Part shown: positions 40,060 through 46,933 of the stretch, in pieces | How the letters are laid out: each line of letters starts with the position of its first letter | Numbering within the stretch: the stretch's first letter is position 1 | Source: a virus | DNA length: 46,933 bases | IMG/VR virus record: IMGVR_UViG_3300032278_000018 | Location: 1-46,933 of that record | Direction: 5' to 3' (one strand) | Notes under the pieces: model-generated | Database searches by the model: none | What the model was told of the DNA's origin: nothing | The model's input: only the letters and a program-made list of their open reading frames with translations | Position numbers and translations under genes: made by a program

Positions 40060-43000
40060 TCCACCAATGTTGTCTGGTTGACAGGTAATCTTCTAAATAC
40101 AATACTTAAAGCATTCATCTCATCATCATAGCCCTGGTTCGCTGTTTCTCCACTCATGACCTCTATCGTAACATCTCTCTTCTTACGATCAAGACCACTA
40201 CCAGTAAATGTTATAGGGGTACTAGTATCAGCAGCTGAATAGCTTCCATCCTCAAATTTATACCTAACACTAGCTCCTCCTATCCAATGAATACCATATA
40301 ACATTTTCTTCTGCGTACTCACTCCCATATTAATTTTCTTAGTTCTATAAAACCATTTTCTAAAACCAGTACCTTTCATGAGCCATCTCATCTCACCTTC
40401 GTCATCTCCTTTTAGAAGCATCAAAACATACCCATCCTTGCCAGGAAGAACAAAACTTGTATAGCTTTCATCGGCTTCATCAGTTTTGTTATTAGTCATA
40501 TATAAATCCCATCTCTTTCTTGGGATATTATATGACCATATACCACTGAATATATTCCCCTGAACCCAAGACTGATGACTATCAGATGGAGCTAACTGAA
40601 CTGGAGATTCAAAGAAAACAAGTATGGAGTTTCTGACAGAATCAAAAGTGACAATAGGAGCTATATTAGTAGTAATCTTATTCTGCCATCCCAAACGATT
40701 GGAATCATCTCTTAGAATAGGCTCACCGATAGGCTTGGGATTACGACCATCATGTAAATAAATATTATTCTTATCAGCAAATGCCATACCATATTCAGTG
40801 ACTACATGACAATTCTGGTTCATACATCCTACGCCATCAAATGTATCCTCTATGTAAAACCCTTCAGGGTTTATACGATATGTAGTATTATCATCCCAAG
40901 CATAGATCCTTCCCTGGAAACTAGCAAGGGCCGTAGGCTTAGAAGGAAGTTTAAGATAATCGTCTAACCAATTAAACCTATCAAAATCCCCAGGTTGAGA
41001 CTTAAATAGATAGAGCTCTGCATGGTCTACATCTGGATGATAACAAAGACCAACAATGTGCTGACCAAAGATTTTAGTAGATAGCCCATAATTGACAATA
41101 GAGTTTTCTAATATTTCTGATACTCCAGTTCTGGCTTCGTACCCAGCACCGACTGCCCCCGAATCAATAATGCCAAACTGCCTATTATCGCTCATGGCTT
41201 TATAGTAAGGGTCGCTACCACTATTAACAAGTTTCCATTTATCGTCAAGATCTATAGATTTAACAAGTCTATAAAATGATGTTGGAACTGATGAGCCAAG
41301 AGACCTAGCCCTATAAATATTTACTCCACTAACACGCTTACCTATCTCACTAATATCTATCCTAATACCTACATTGATAGCATATTTTTCATCTCCAAGT
41401 TCTTGATAACTTATTATTTCTGACAATGGTGATTCTTGATACCCATCATATACATAACTAACTTTATAAAAATGAAACGTAGTTATATCATCTTGTCCTA
41501 TTGTCCCAGAATCTTCAATAGAAGAGAGCTCTATCGCTACACTACCCACTTCTTTTCTCGTTACAGCAGCTACATTGCCTGTACTTCTACTATAAGTAGT
41601 AGCAAATGTCCCACCAAGAACTTGAGAATGAAAAGATAGCATACTAAATGTATTAGTAGAAAGACCAGTAACTGCTACTGTAGCACTATACGTACCTGAA
41701 GGAGCACTACCTGTTCCTGCATCCCCCTCATGCCTAGCTCTCATAAACTTATTATCTGATGCTGTTAAAGGCCACCAATCAGTCACAGTACCTGAAGTAA
41801 CAGCTGCAAAATTGTCAAGCTTAATAACAACAAAAACAGTATTCACTCCATTAGTCCCAGCTTGGAACGACCCAAACATTCTTTCATCATCATCAGTAGC
41901 ATGTACCCAAGTATAAAGACCAGTACAATTTCTATTTAAAAACGCAGCTCCATCATCATAATCGCTAAAATACACAGCCCTGTTTGTAGAGTTTAAATTT
42001 AGATATGAAACCGCCACAGCATCTTTATCTAAAATAACAGCCATAACATAAGGAGCATGGGTAGAATTGGGAGTCTTTATAAGAGTTCCATTATTATTAA
42101 ATAGAAACATCACACTTTCCGACTCATCGTTCTTCCACCTACTCAAGCTTCTCTTAAATAGAGTAATACTAGGATCACCTATATATTGTCCTGTATCTGC
42201 TGTATTAGGATTTGAATCTGGCTGGACATCAAATTGCTTACTTGTTGGTACAAAGGACGATCCCGAAGAAAGAGATCCAGCAGCAAAATAGAATAGAAAT
42301 TTATCAGTTTGAGGTAATTGAGATGTTACTCTAGCCGTCCTGTAAGCAGCGAACCACATATGATTCCCAGTACCAACATCTGTGACTATCATATCAGATA
42401 TAACAGCACTGCTCATTAACCCAGTCCCAGTAGAATGCCATCCACCTATTGGATAGGACTCACTTACTTCAAGAGACGATTTTGCAACCTTATGAAGAGT
42501 ACCATAGGTGCCTATACCAGCATCAAACACAAATAAGTAGTCAGAATCGGGATGCTCACACATGGCGGTAGCTGTCGTAAATATATTAGGCCCTCTCAAT
42601 GTTACACCATTTTCAAGGCTACCATTGGTATACTTCCATACCCTTGATCCTTTCCATTCAATGATATATGAGTAAGTAGCATCAATAATATGCGAGTGAG
42701 CTTGAGGAACTGAGCCAGGTCTCTTTAGCTCTGCGTCCTGCACCTGAAGACTATCTTGATCTGCTGTTAATCCAAACTGTGCATGATCCACATACCCAAC
42801 CCACTTAGGTGCATCCGTTGCAGTATTTCCCAAACCAACATGAACTGCTCTATTATTAGATTGCATAGTTGCACCTGCGGATGGAGTAGGTGATATTGTT
42901 GTTGCGGAGGGAGTAATGCTAGTACCACTATGGAAATTTTCCCAAACCTGAATTTTCTTTACCCCTGATGCTAATCCAAAAGTAACCAAATCTTTTGTTC

Positions 43001-43220
43001 CATCACCCTTATCAAGCCATGAAGCACAATTATGATCTGTTACACCACCATCATTGGTTTGTGCGTCAGAATCATTAGGTATACCTTTGACTACACCATC
43101 CTCTGTCACACTATCAAGATTAAGAGAATAAGATGCCGCCTCTGGCGGTATGTCCCTAACGTCAGGAGTGGTCATTGTCCCTGAGTCAAATCTATTTAGT
43201 TCGTATAGTTCTTTAGGCAT
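40056..43220 (-). CDS. large beta-propeller-like tail/stabilisation protein
   Basis: The 1054-residue protein begins MPKELYELNRFDSGTMTTPD and continues with 'RDIPPEAASYSLNLDS', as seen in podoviral tail proteins that start with an instruction-like 'GI---PD-R-IP--A-----N' pattern. Repeated beta-blade-like segments follow (DYLFVFDAGIGTYGTLHKVA; SWNEN-free mid region; LASFQGRIYAWDDNTTYRIN; GMAFADKNNIYLHDGRNPKP). The 'FQGR-YAW--NTTYRI-PEG' motif recalls P22 gp10/T7 gp12-like tail proteins that seal the portal. The function as tail tube or stabilisation protein is inferred from those patterns and its place beside the fibre. Confidence 0.68.
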   Translation of the reverse strand: MPKELYELNRFDSGTMTTPDVRDIPPEAASYSLNLDSVTEDGVVKGIPNDSDAQTNDGGVTDHNCASWLDKGDGTKDLVTFGLASGVKKIQVWENFHSGTSITPSATTISPTPSAGATMQSNNRAVHVGLGNTATDAPKWVGYVDHAQFGLTADQDSLQVQDAELKRPGSVPQAHSHIIDATYSYIIEWKGSRVWKYTNGSLENGVTLRGPNIFTTATAMCEHPDSDYLFVFDAGIGTYGTLHKVAKSSLEVSESYPIGGWHSTGTGLMSSAVISDMIVTDVGTGNHMWFAAYRTARVTSQLPQTDKFLFYFAAGSLSSGSSFVPTSKQFDVQPDSNPNTADTGQYIGDPSITLFKRSLSRWKNDESESVMFLFNNNGTLIKTPNSTHAPYVMAVILDKDAVAVSYLNLNSTNRAVYFSDYDDGAAFLNRNCTGLYTWVHATDDDERMFGSFQAGTNGVNTVFVVIKLDNFAAVTSGTVTDWWPLTASDNKFMRARHEGDAGTGSAPSGTYSATVAVTGLSTNTFSMLSFHSQVLGGTFATTYSRSTGNVAAVTRKEVGSVAIELSSIEDSGTIGQDDITTFHFYKVSYVYDGYQESPLSEIISYQELGDEKYAINVGIRIDISEIGKRVSGVNIYRARSLGSSVPTSFYRLVKSIDLDDKWKLVNSGSDPYYKAMSDNRQFGIIDSGAVGAGYEARTGVSEILENSIVNYGLSTKIFGQHIVGLCYHPDVDHAELYLFKSQPGDFDRFNWLDDYLKLPSKPTALASFQGRIYAWDDNTTYRINPEGFYIEDTFDGVGCMNQNCHVVTEYGMAFADKNNIYLHDGRNPKPIGEPILRDDSNRLGWQNKITTNIAPIVTFDSVRNSILVFFESPVQLAPSDSHQSWVQGNIFSGIWSYNIPRKRWDLYMTNNKTDEADESYTSFVLPGKDGYVLMLLKGDDEGEMRWLMKGTGFRKWFYRTKKINMGVSTQKKMLYGIHWIGGASVRYKFEDGSYSAADTSTPITFTGSGLDRKKRDVTIEVMSGETANQGYDDEMNALSIVFRRLPVNQTTLVD

Positions 43221-45157
43221 TACTTAACACGCTTTATCTGTGCAGGTTTTCTCTGCTTAAGTGGTCGTAACTCCATATCGAAAGGCTTATGTTCCATTAT
43301 TTCTTTTCTTATTTGCTCACTACGGGATACTACAGGCTTACTTGGTTCTTTAGTAGCCTTTACAGCTGGCATCTTTCTAGTTTCGTGTCTTTGTCTCATC
43401 CCTTCTACTGATAAAAATGGTGCCATCGTTGCATAAGGAATAGTTTCCCTAACTCTATTATTAACTCTTAGTTTAGCCCTCATAAATGGATTAGTTTTTT
43501 GAGTAGGAGCTCTCAAATCTTCTGGCCCCCAAACTAACCTAGCACCTTGGGGTATCTTAGCAGGATCAGCCACTGTCCCTATTGATCTAATACCAGTTTT
43601 CAATGACTGTTTAAAATATTCTCTCTGTGCCTCAGACATCGGCTTACCTTCCATCCTATCCGCAGCCCACTTCCTTTGTTTATCACTAAATTTAGGACGA
43701 AAATCTGGAGGTATGGGAGCATTATATCCTTCCACAGTCTTCCAACCTCCTTTCTTGCCTGGTACTTGAAACTTAGACTTCCCAGAAGCCTTGATGGCTT
43801 CTATTTGTTGATGCTCATTATATGCATTTCGCATCCACTGTGGTATCTTTTCAGGCTTCGCTATAGACTTGCTTCCATATTCTAATTTTGATGGTATTTT
43901 CCGATTTTTAATAGCACTATGCATTGCGTAAGGGCCCCTTTCATACATAGGGCCAGACTCTCTTAAAGGAATTCTTGCACTAACTGAGACATCCCTAAGG
44001 ATTCCTTCAGATGATCTAGCTGTGTGCTGTAATAGCATCTGCCTCATCTGACGAACAGAATCTATCCGTTGCACAGTATCATGTTTAGGTTTTAGAGGCC
44101 CCTTCTGCATACCTTTTGGTAAAGATCCACGCACCATATCTCTTAATGGAATAGAACCAGGAGATGATGCTGTAGGAGCTGTGACATTTTGTCCAACGTC
44201 CCACCAGTCAAATGCCTCAGCTACTAGTGGTTTCCCTGTAGCACCTCCATACTGAGGAACATTGGTTTGCCCACCATAACTTGGTAAGGCTGCTTTCTGT
44301 CCACTTGCCAGCCCCTCTGCATGACCCCTACTACCTGTTGTTGAATAACCCTCTCGGATTACTCTTCCACCATAAATACCCATAGGATAATTCTCTAAAG
44401 TTCCAACATCCTTAGCCGCCAAGTGAGGAACCTGAGCTCTACTTCTAAATCTATCATAGAATTGAGACTGCATATTCACGTCTTGCACTTCCATATTTAA
44501 TGGCATATTTGAAGGAGTCGGTTTCGTGCTATACAAATGAGAACCATATGCACCTTCTTTTGTAGGATCTAAGCCCCATTTAGCTCTCCACGGAGGGTAT
44601 GACTCATAAGTGCCCTGCCCCTGGCTAGTAGATCCCCAATGTTTATTAGATTTATCGGATAAATAAGCTGGCTTGTCTTGAACAAATGCCTTCCACTGGT
44701 CACGCCATGGTGTATTCCTTAACACCTCTAATGGGTTCTTATTAAAAGCATCTGGTGGATATACATTAGCTGCATACCTTCCAGCTACGTTTTTCCTAAC
44801 AGGCCTGCCAGCTGCTTTTATCATATTCCATATTGGCCCTCTAGCTAATGCTCCTCCAGTCAGTGCTATAGTAGTCTTTGGATACTTCATTGCTGCCGCT
44901 GTCATCCCAATCTCTGCTGCTGCTGGCAATAAAGCACTGCCCGTTGTTAGAAATTGAGCAGGTGATACAAGAGGGAATCCTTTCATGCCAGGGGATACAT
45001 GAGGATTGGGAATAGGTACCATTTCACCTTTATCAGTTCTATGGTAAGCAATCTCATGGCTAGAAGGATTCTTAGCCTGTTCTATCGGTATCTTAGTTCT
45101 ACCCTGGACTACCCAGAGCTGTTGAGGCTCTTGCTTCTTTTTCTTACCTTTTCCCAC
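43220..45157 (-). CDS. unknown 645-residue virion-type protein
   Basis: The GTG start at 45157 is preceded by AAGGATAAAG. The protein opens with a very basic stretch (MGKGKKKKQEPQ), and a hydrophobic Ala/Gly segment follows at about 85-125 (LTTGSALLPAAAEIGMTAAA). The long remainder is rich in Arg, Lys, Pro, Gly and Tyr without obvious domains (RAKWGLDPTKEGAYGSHLYS). A basic, extended protein with one possible membrane-active segment beside tail and ejection proteins is likely packaged in the virion and may bind DNA. No family was recognised. Confidence 0.6.
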   Translation of the reverse strand: MGKGKKKKQEPQQLWVVQGRTKIPIEQAKNPSSHEIAYHRTDKGEMVPIPNPHVSPGMKGFPLVSPAQFLTTGSALLPAAAEIGMTAAAMKYPKTTIALTGGALARGPIWNMIKAAGRPVRKNVAGRYAANVYPPDAFNKNPLEVLRNTPWRDQWKAFVQDKPAYLSDKSNKHWGSTSQGQGTYESYPPWRAKWGLDPTKEGAYGSHLYSTKPTPSNMPLNMEVQDVNMQSQFYDRFRSRAQVPHLAAKDVGTLENYPMGIYGGRVIREGYSTTGSRGHAEGLASGQKAALPSYGGQTNVPQYGGATGKPLVAEAFDWWDVGQNVTAPTASSPGSIPLRDMVRGSLPKGMQKGPLKPKHDTVQRIDSVRQMRQMLLQHTARSSEGILRDVSVSARIPLRESGPMYERGPYAMHSAIKNRKIPSKLEYGSKSIAKPEKIPQWMRNAYNEHQQIEAIKASGKSKFQVPGKKGGWKTVEGYNAPIPPDFRPKFSDKQRKWAADRMEGKPMSEAQREYFKQSLKTGIRSIGTVADPAKIPQGARLVWGPEDLRAPTQKTNPFMRAKLRVNNRVRETIPYATMAPFLSVEGMRQRHETRKMPAVKATKEPSKPVVSRSEQIRKEIMEHKPFDMELRPLKQRKPAQIKRVK

Positions 45158-45233
45158 CTTTATCCTTTTCGCGACTTGGAAACCTTTTTCTTTTCCGTTT
45201 TTGTTTCTTTTGTTTTCTTCGATATGATGCCAT
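45144..45233 (-). CDS. nested 29-residue Arg/Lys peptide (uncertain)
   Basis: An ATG at 45231-45233 has AGGAGAGAG directly upstream, the best ribosome site in this interval. It opens a frame for MASYRRKQKKQKRKRKR followed by FPSREKDKGGKR. The frame lies inside the 47-residue gene at 45160-45303 and runs past it into the start of the 645-residue gene. Either this peptide, the other frame, or both may be made. Very basic content could be an artefact of A-rich sequence, so confidence is low. Confidence 0.35.
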   Translation of the reverse strand: MASYRRKQKKQKRKRKRFPSREKDKGGKR

Positions 45234-45303
45234 GCTCTCTCCTATTCTCCAAAGGAATGCCTTGGAATGGTTTACCTGTAGTATTTGAATAGACTGTACT
45301 CAT
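45160..45303 (-). CDS. 47-residue basic peptide
   Basis: The frame starts on an ATGA overlap with the microprotein upstream and ends at TAA 45160-45162, just before the GTG of the 645-residue gene. The product begins MSTVYSNTTGKPFQGIPLEN and ends in a Lys/Thr-rich tail (KKTKETKTEKKKVSKSRKG). The folded-looking first half favours this frame over the nested one. No function can be assigned. Confidence 0.5.
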   Translation of the reverse strand: MSTVYSNTTGKPFQGIPLENRREHGIISKKTKETKTEKKKVSKSRKG

Positions 45304-45386
45304 CTATTATACCAACGAGGTCTACTACCTAACCATAGGGCAGCTAAAACAAATCCTAATAAAACACCAAATAGCATACTACACAT
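45300..45386 (-). CDS. 28-residue single-span membrane microprotein
   Basis: ATG at 45384-45386, one base after the phosphoesterase stop, with GGGAA upstream, to TGA 45300-45302. The product MCSMLFGVLLGFVLAALWLG followed by SRPRWYNR is a membrane helix of about 17 residues with a positive C-terminal anchor. It is coupled to the next gene by ATGA. A role in lysis timing or membrane targeting is possible given its location between endolysin and virion genes, but unproven. Confidence 0.5.
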   Translation of the reverse strand: MCSMLFGVLLGFVLAALWLGSRPRWYNR

Positions 45387-45388
45387 AT
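45303..45388. other. note on microprotein spacing
   Basis: The interval between the phosphoesterase and the 645-residue gene is fully packed with small frames joined by TAA-T-ATG and ATGA junctions. No promoter or terminator was seen in it, so these microproteins should be expressed with the surrounding late operon. Confidence 0.4.
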
Positions 45389-46173
45389 TAATTCCCGTCT
45401 ATTAATTCACCCCAAAGCGACATTCTACCATTGAGAATATTTATCACTGAGACTGTAAACATGCCCTTATCGTAATAATCTACTATAGAAAAGGCATGGC
45501 CCCAGTTGACCTGTCTATTCCCTAACCATTTATTTGCTTCCGCATTCATATCTTTTAAGCATCCTATTGCCCATGCACTCTTCGGGCCGTCTAAATGAGT
45601 CACGCTTGTCTGCTGAATATCATGATGATGTCCATACATAATATTTGCTCCCATCCTTAATAGATGAGTACGTGTATGCTGTATGCCACTATACTGATGT
45701 CCATGATAAAAATTCAACTTCCCTATCTTAAGTATCTTTCCAAATGGATAATATGTATATCCACGTTCAGCAAACTTCAAAGCTTTCTTGAACTCAAGCT
45801 CCTTAAGAAATGGGTTCTCCTCTACGAATCGATCAAGCCATTCATCATGATTACCCTGGCAATAGTATTTAATCTTGCAATTAACCTTATCAAGAACTTC
45901 ATCTATCATGTCAAGGCCAGCGTTACCTTCATCAATATCAGCCTCCACGAAAGGTAACTGATACTCTAAAGGTGGACGTCTTTTCTTACGCCATTGCCAG
46001 TGACTACATCCTTCTGCCTCTATAATATCTCCAATATCTATATAGCCATGAGGCTTAATAATCTCAATAGCCTTTATAAGACAGTTAATCGCTGGCTGAT
46101 CATGTAAAGGGAAATGTTTATCAGGAGATACTACGTATCTCTTAACTACATTTTTATCTACACTTCTTGGCAT
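45388..46173 (-). CDS. calcineurin-like metallophosphoesterase
   Basis: The 261-residue protein has the complete two-metal site order of this superfamily: D18-x-H20 (SPDKHF), GD with D49 (IDIGDI), GNHD (107-110), H157 (FYHGHQ) and GHHH (181-184). It fills the usual length for the single domain. Phage members may hydrolyse phosphodiesters in nucleotides or nucleic acids (for example DNA 2',3'-cyclic ends or cAMP), but the substrate cannot be read from sequence. Its location between endolysin and virion genes is unusual for a nucleotide enzyme. The start overlaps the endolysin by 16 bases. Confidence 0.85.
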   Translation of the reverse strand: MPRSVDKNVVKRYVVSPDKHFPLHDQPAINCLIKAIEIIKPHGYIDIGDIIEAEGCSHWQWRKKRRPPLEYQLPFVEADIDEGNAGLDMIDEVLDKVNCKIKYYCQGNHDEWLDRFVEENPFLKELEFKKALKFAERGYTYYPFGKILKIGKLNFYHGHQYSGIQHTRTHLLRMGANIMYGHHHDIQQTSVTHLDGPKSAWAIGCLKDMNAEANKWLGNRQVNWGHAFSIVDYYDKGMFTVSVINILNGRMSLWGELIDGN

Positions 46174-46676
46174 CTTCTATACCATCCAAACCAGAATTTC
46201 ATTAAAGCAGGTTTCATTAAAACCAATTTAGCATAGTGTAGCATTCTAAATGCTCTAAGCCTGTCAATCTCTAATTTCTTCGTAGCTTTTATAGTATTAG
46301 GCCCTATCTTCCCATCAACCTTTATCTTATGTTTGGGATTCTTAGCGTTGCTTGCCTTTTGCAATACCCTAACAGAAGCATATTGACCCATATTAACAAC
46401 CATGTCAAAGAACGTCTCTCTTAAACTCATGGGTAACTTATTTACCCTTGAAGGCTTCCAATATCTCTCGTAGTAAATATTAGAAGCCTCCTCCTTAGTA
46501 AGATTTTTTATATCAATATCACGATTCGACCTTTTGCTGATACCATATTTAGTTTCTCCACCAGGATCTTTAGGATCATTGACATAACCACCTTCCCTAT
46601 TAAGCACCCCTACTATTATGTCATCGAACTTAGTAATCCTTGAGTACCTTTTTAATTTTCTCAAGCATTTCATCAT
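46158..46676 (-). CDS. endolysin, GH108 family muramidase
   Basis: With the start at 46676, the protein has 172 residues and the catalytic Glu is E28 in NREGGYVNDPKDPGGETKYG, the hallmark of GH108 N-acetylmuramidases. The second half (DGKIGPNTIKATKKL, then RAFRMLHYAKLV) matches the PG_binding_3 peptidoglycan-binding domain. A start at 46703 is possible but adds only a basic leader; a TTG further in is also possible. It cleaves the MurNAc-GlcNAc bond at lysis. No signal peptide is seen, so it needs the holin-type peptide encoded just upstream. Confidence 0.85.
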   Translation of the reverse strand: MMKCLRKLKRYSRITKFDDIIVGVLNREGGYVNDPKDPGGETKYGISKRSNRDIDIKNLTKEEASNIYYERYWKPSRVNKLPMSLRETFFDMVVNMGQYASVRVLQKASNAKNPKHKIKVDGKIGPNTIKATKKLEIDRLRAFRMLHYAKLVLMKPALMKFWFGWYRRCQEV

Positions 46677-46785
46677 CTTTCTTTGATTTCGTTGCTTTAA
46701 CAATCATGCTCACAACTTTAAGAATAATAGATTTTGCACCTTTTTTTCTAACTTGACTAGAAATATAAACAGATAACATACTCAT
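46630..46785 (-). CDS. 51-residue lysis-cassette peptide
   Basis: The start is ATG 46783-46785, overlapping the upstream stop as ATGA; a longer frame to 46836 would only cover the neighbour. The product begins MSMLSVYISSQVRKKGAKSI and continues with a hydrophobic-basic helix (ILKVVSMIVKATKSKKDD) and an amphipathic tail (LEKIKKVLKDY). It overlaps the start region of the endolysin in another frame. It may be an antiholin, a membrane-active helper or an endolysin partner; none is shown. Confidence 0.55.
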   Translation of the reverse strand: MSMLSVYISSQVRKKGAKSIILKVVSMIVKATKSKKDDEMLEKIKKVLKDY

Positions 46786-46928
46786 GACTTCTTCATAGCC
46801 TTTACCTTCATAAGAACCTCTTTTACTGAAGTCCAAATGAGGTCATCCATTTTACTGGGTGAAAGTGCAACTACCTTATCTACAACTAGAATACCTATTA
46901 ATACGTATTCCCAGTTTTGCATTATCAT
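46782..46928 (-). CDS. holin-like 48-residue membrane peptide
   Basis: The frame from ATG 46928 (or the next in-frame ATG 46922) to TGA 46782 encodes MIMQNWEYVLIGILVVDKVV followed by ALSPSKMDDLIWTSVKEVLM and a short basic tail. A single hydrophobic helix, then 'DK-VALSP-K-DD', is typical of small phage holin-like proteins encoded beside endolysins. It would form the membrane lesion that frees the endolysin. It lies 5 bases from the window edge, so its ribosome site cannot be fully judged. Confidence 0.62.
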   Translation of the reverse strand: MIMQNWEYVLIGILVVDKVVALSPSKMDDLIWTSVKEVLMKVKAMKKS

Positions 46929-46933
46929 ATCCA

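Noticed and set aside
1-46933. tRNA or tmRNA genes
   Set aside because: No cloverleaf with a T-arm GGTTCRANYCC and matching acceptor stem was found by eye in the intergenic regions; a tRNAscan-SE run would settle it.

Overview
This window reads as most or all of a tailed-phage genome: an A+T-rich, obligately lytic podovirus-type virus of an unidentified bacterium. Evidence for a phage is a large terminase, a P22-like portal, a scaffold, a capsid protein, very large ejection-type virion proteins, an S74-type tail fibre and a GH108 endolysin. There is no sheath, no tape-measure gene, no integrase and no repressor. Translation uses the standard code with Shine-Dalgarno sites, and many genes are coupled by ATGA or TAATG overlaps. 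The host cannot be named from this sequence.

Layout. (1) Positions 1-12771, minus strand: DNA packaging and head genes read leftward, in the order zinc-ribbon protein, small gene, terminase small and large subunits, portal, scaffold, major capsid, a coiled-coil adaptor-like protein, small neck/decoration proteins and fibre-type proteins. The last of these runs off the left edge. (2) Positions 12772-12980: a divergent intergenic region with a dyad. (3) Positions 12981-25959, plus strand: the early/replication block. It holds many small proteins, a large unassigned structured RNA region (15818-16164), a MoxR-type AAA+ ATPase paired with a metallopeptidase-VWA protein, a Sak4-like RecA-fold ATPase, an SSB-like protein, an archaeo-eukaryotic-type primase fused to a RecA-fold helicase, a Gp157-family protein and a putative PDDEXK-type nuclease. 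(4) Positions 25960-26393: a convergent intergenic region with long RNA hairpins and terminators. (5) Positions 26394-46928, minus strand: virion and lysis genes read leftward, in the order holin-like peptide, small coupled peptide, endolysin, metallophosphoesterase, three microproteins, a 645-residue and a 1054-residue virion protein, the repeat-rich S74 fibre, two internal-virion-type proteins and a 3011-residue giant protein.

How the genes fit together. The early block supplies priming, unwinding, recombination and ssDNA handling, but no DNA polymerase is present, so the phage probably borrows the host replicase. No recognisable single-subunit RNA polymerase gene exists. The 3011-residue virion protein does carry a DxDxD motif in a context resembling the beta-prime-like catalytic barrel of crAss-type virion RNA polymerases, and separately an HExxH zincin motif, so it may be an ejected enzyme that starts early transcription. 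Several early genes are preceded by long, non-terminator hairpins (13341-13461, 20534-20568, 22150-22209), and the block contains a structured RNA at 15818-16164 and ends in another at 25958-26078. These RNA structures and the giant protein are the parts most likely to be undescribed.
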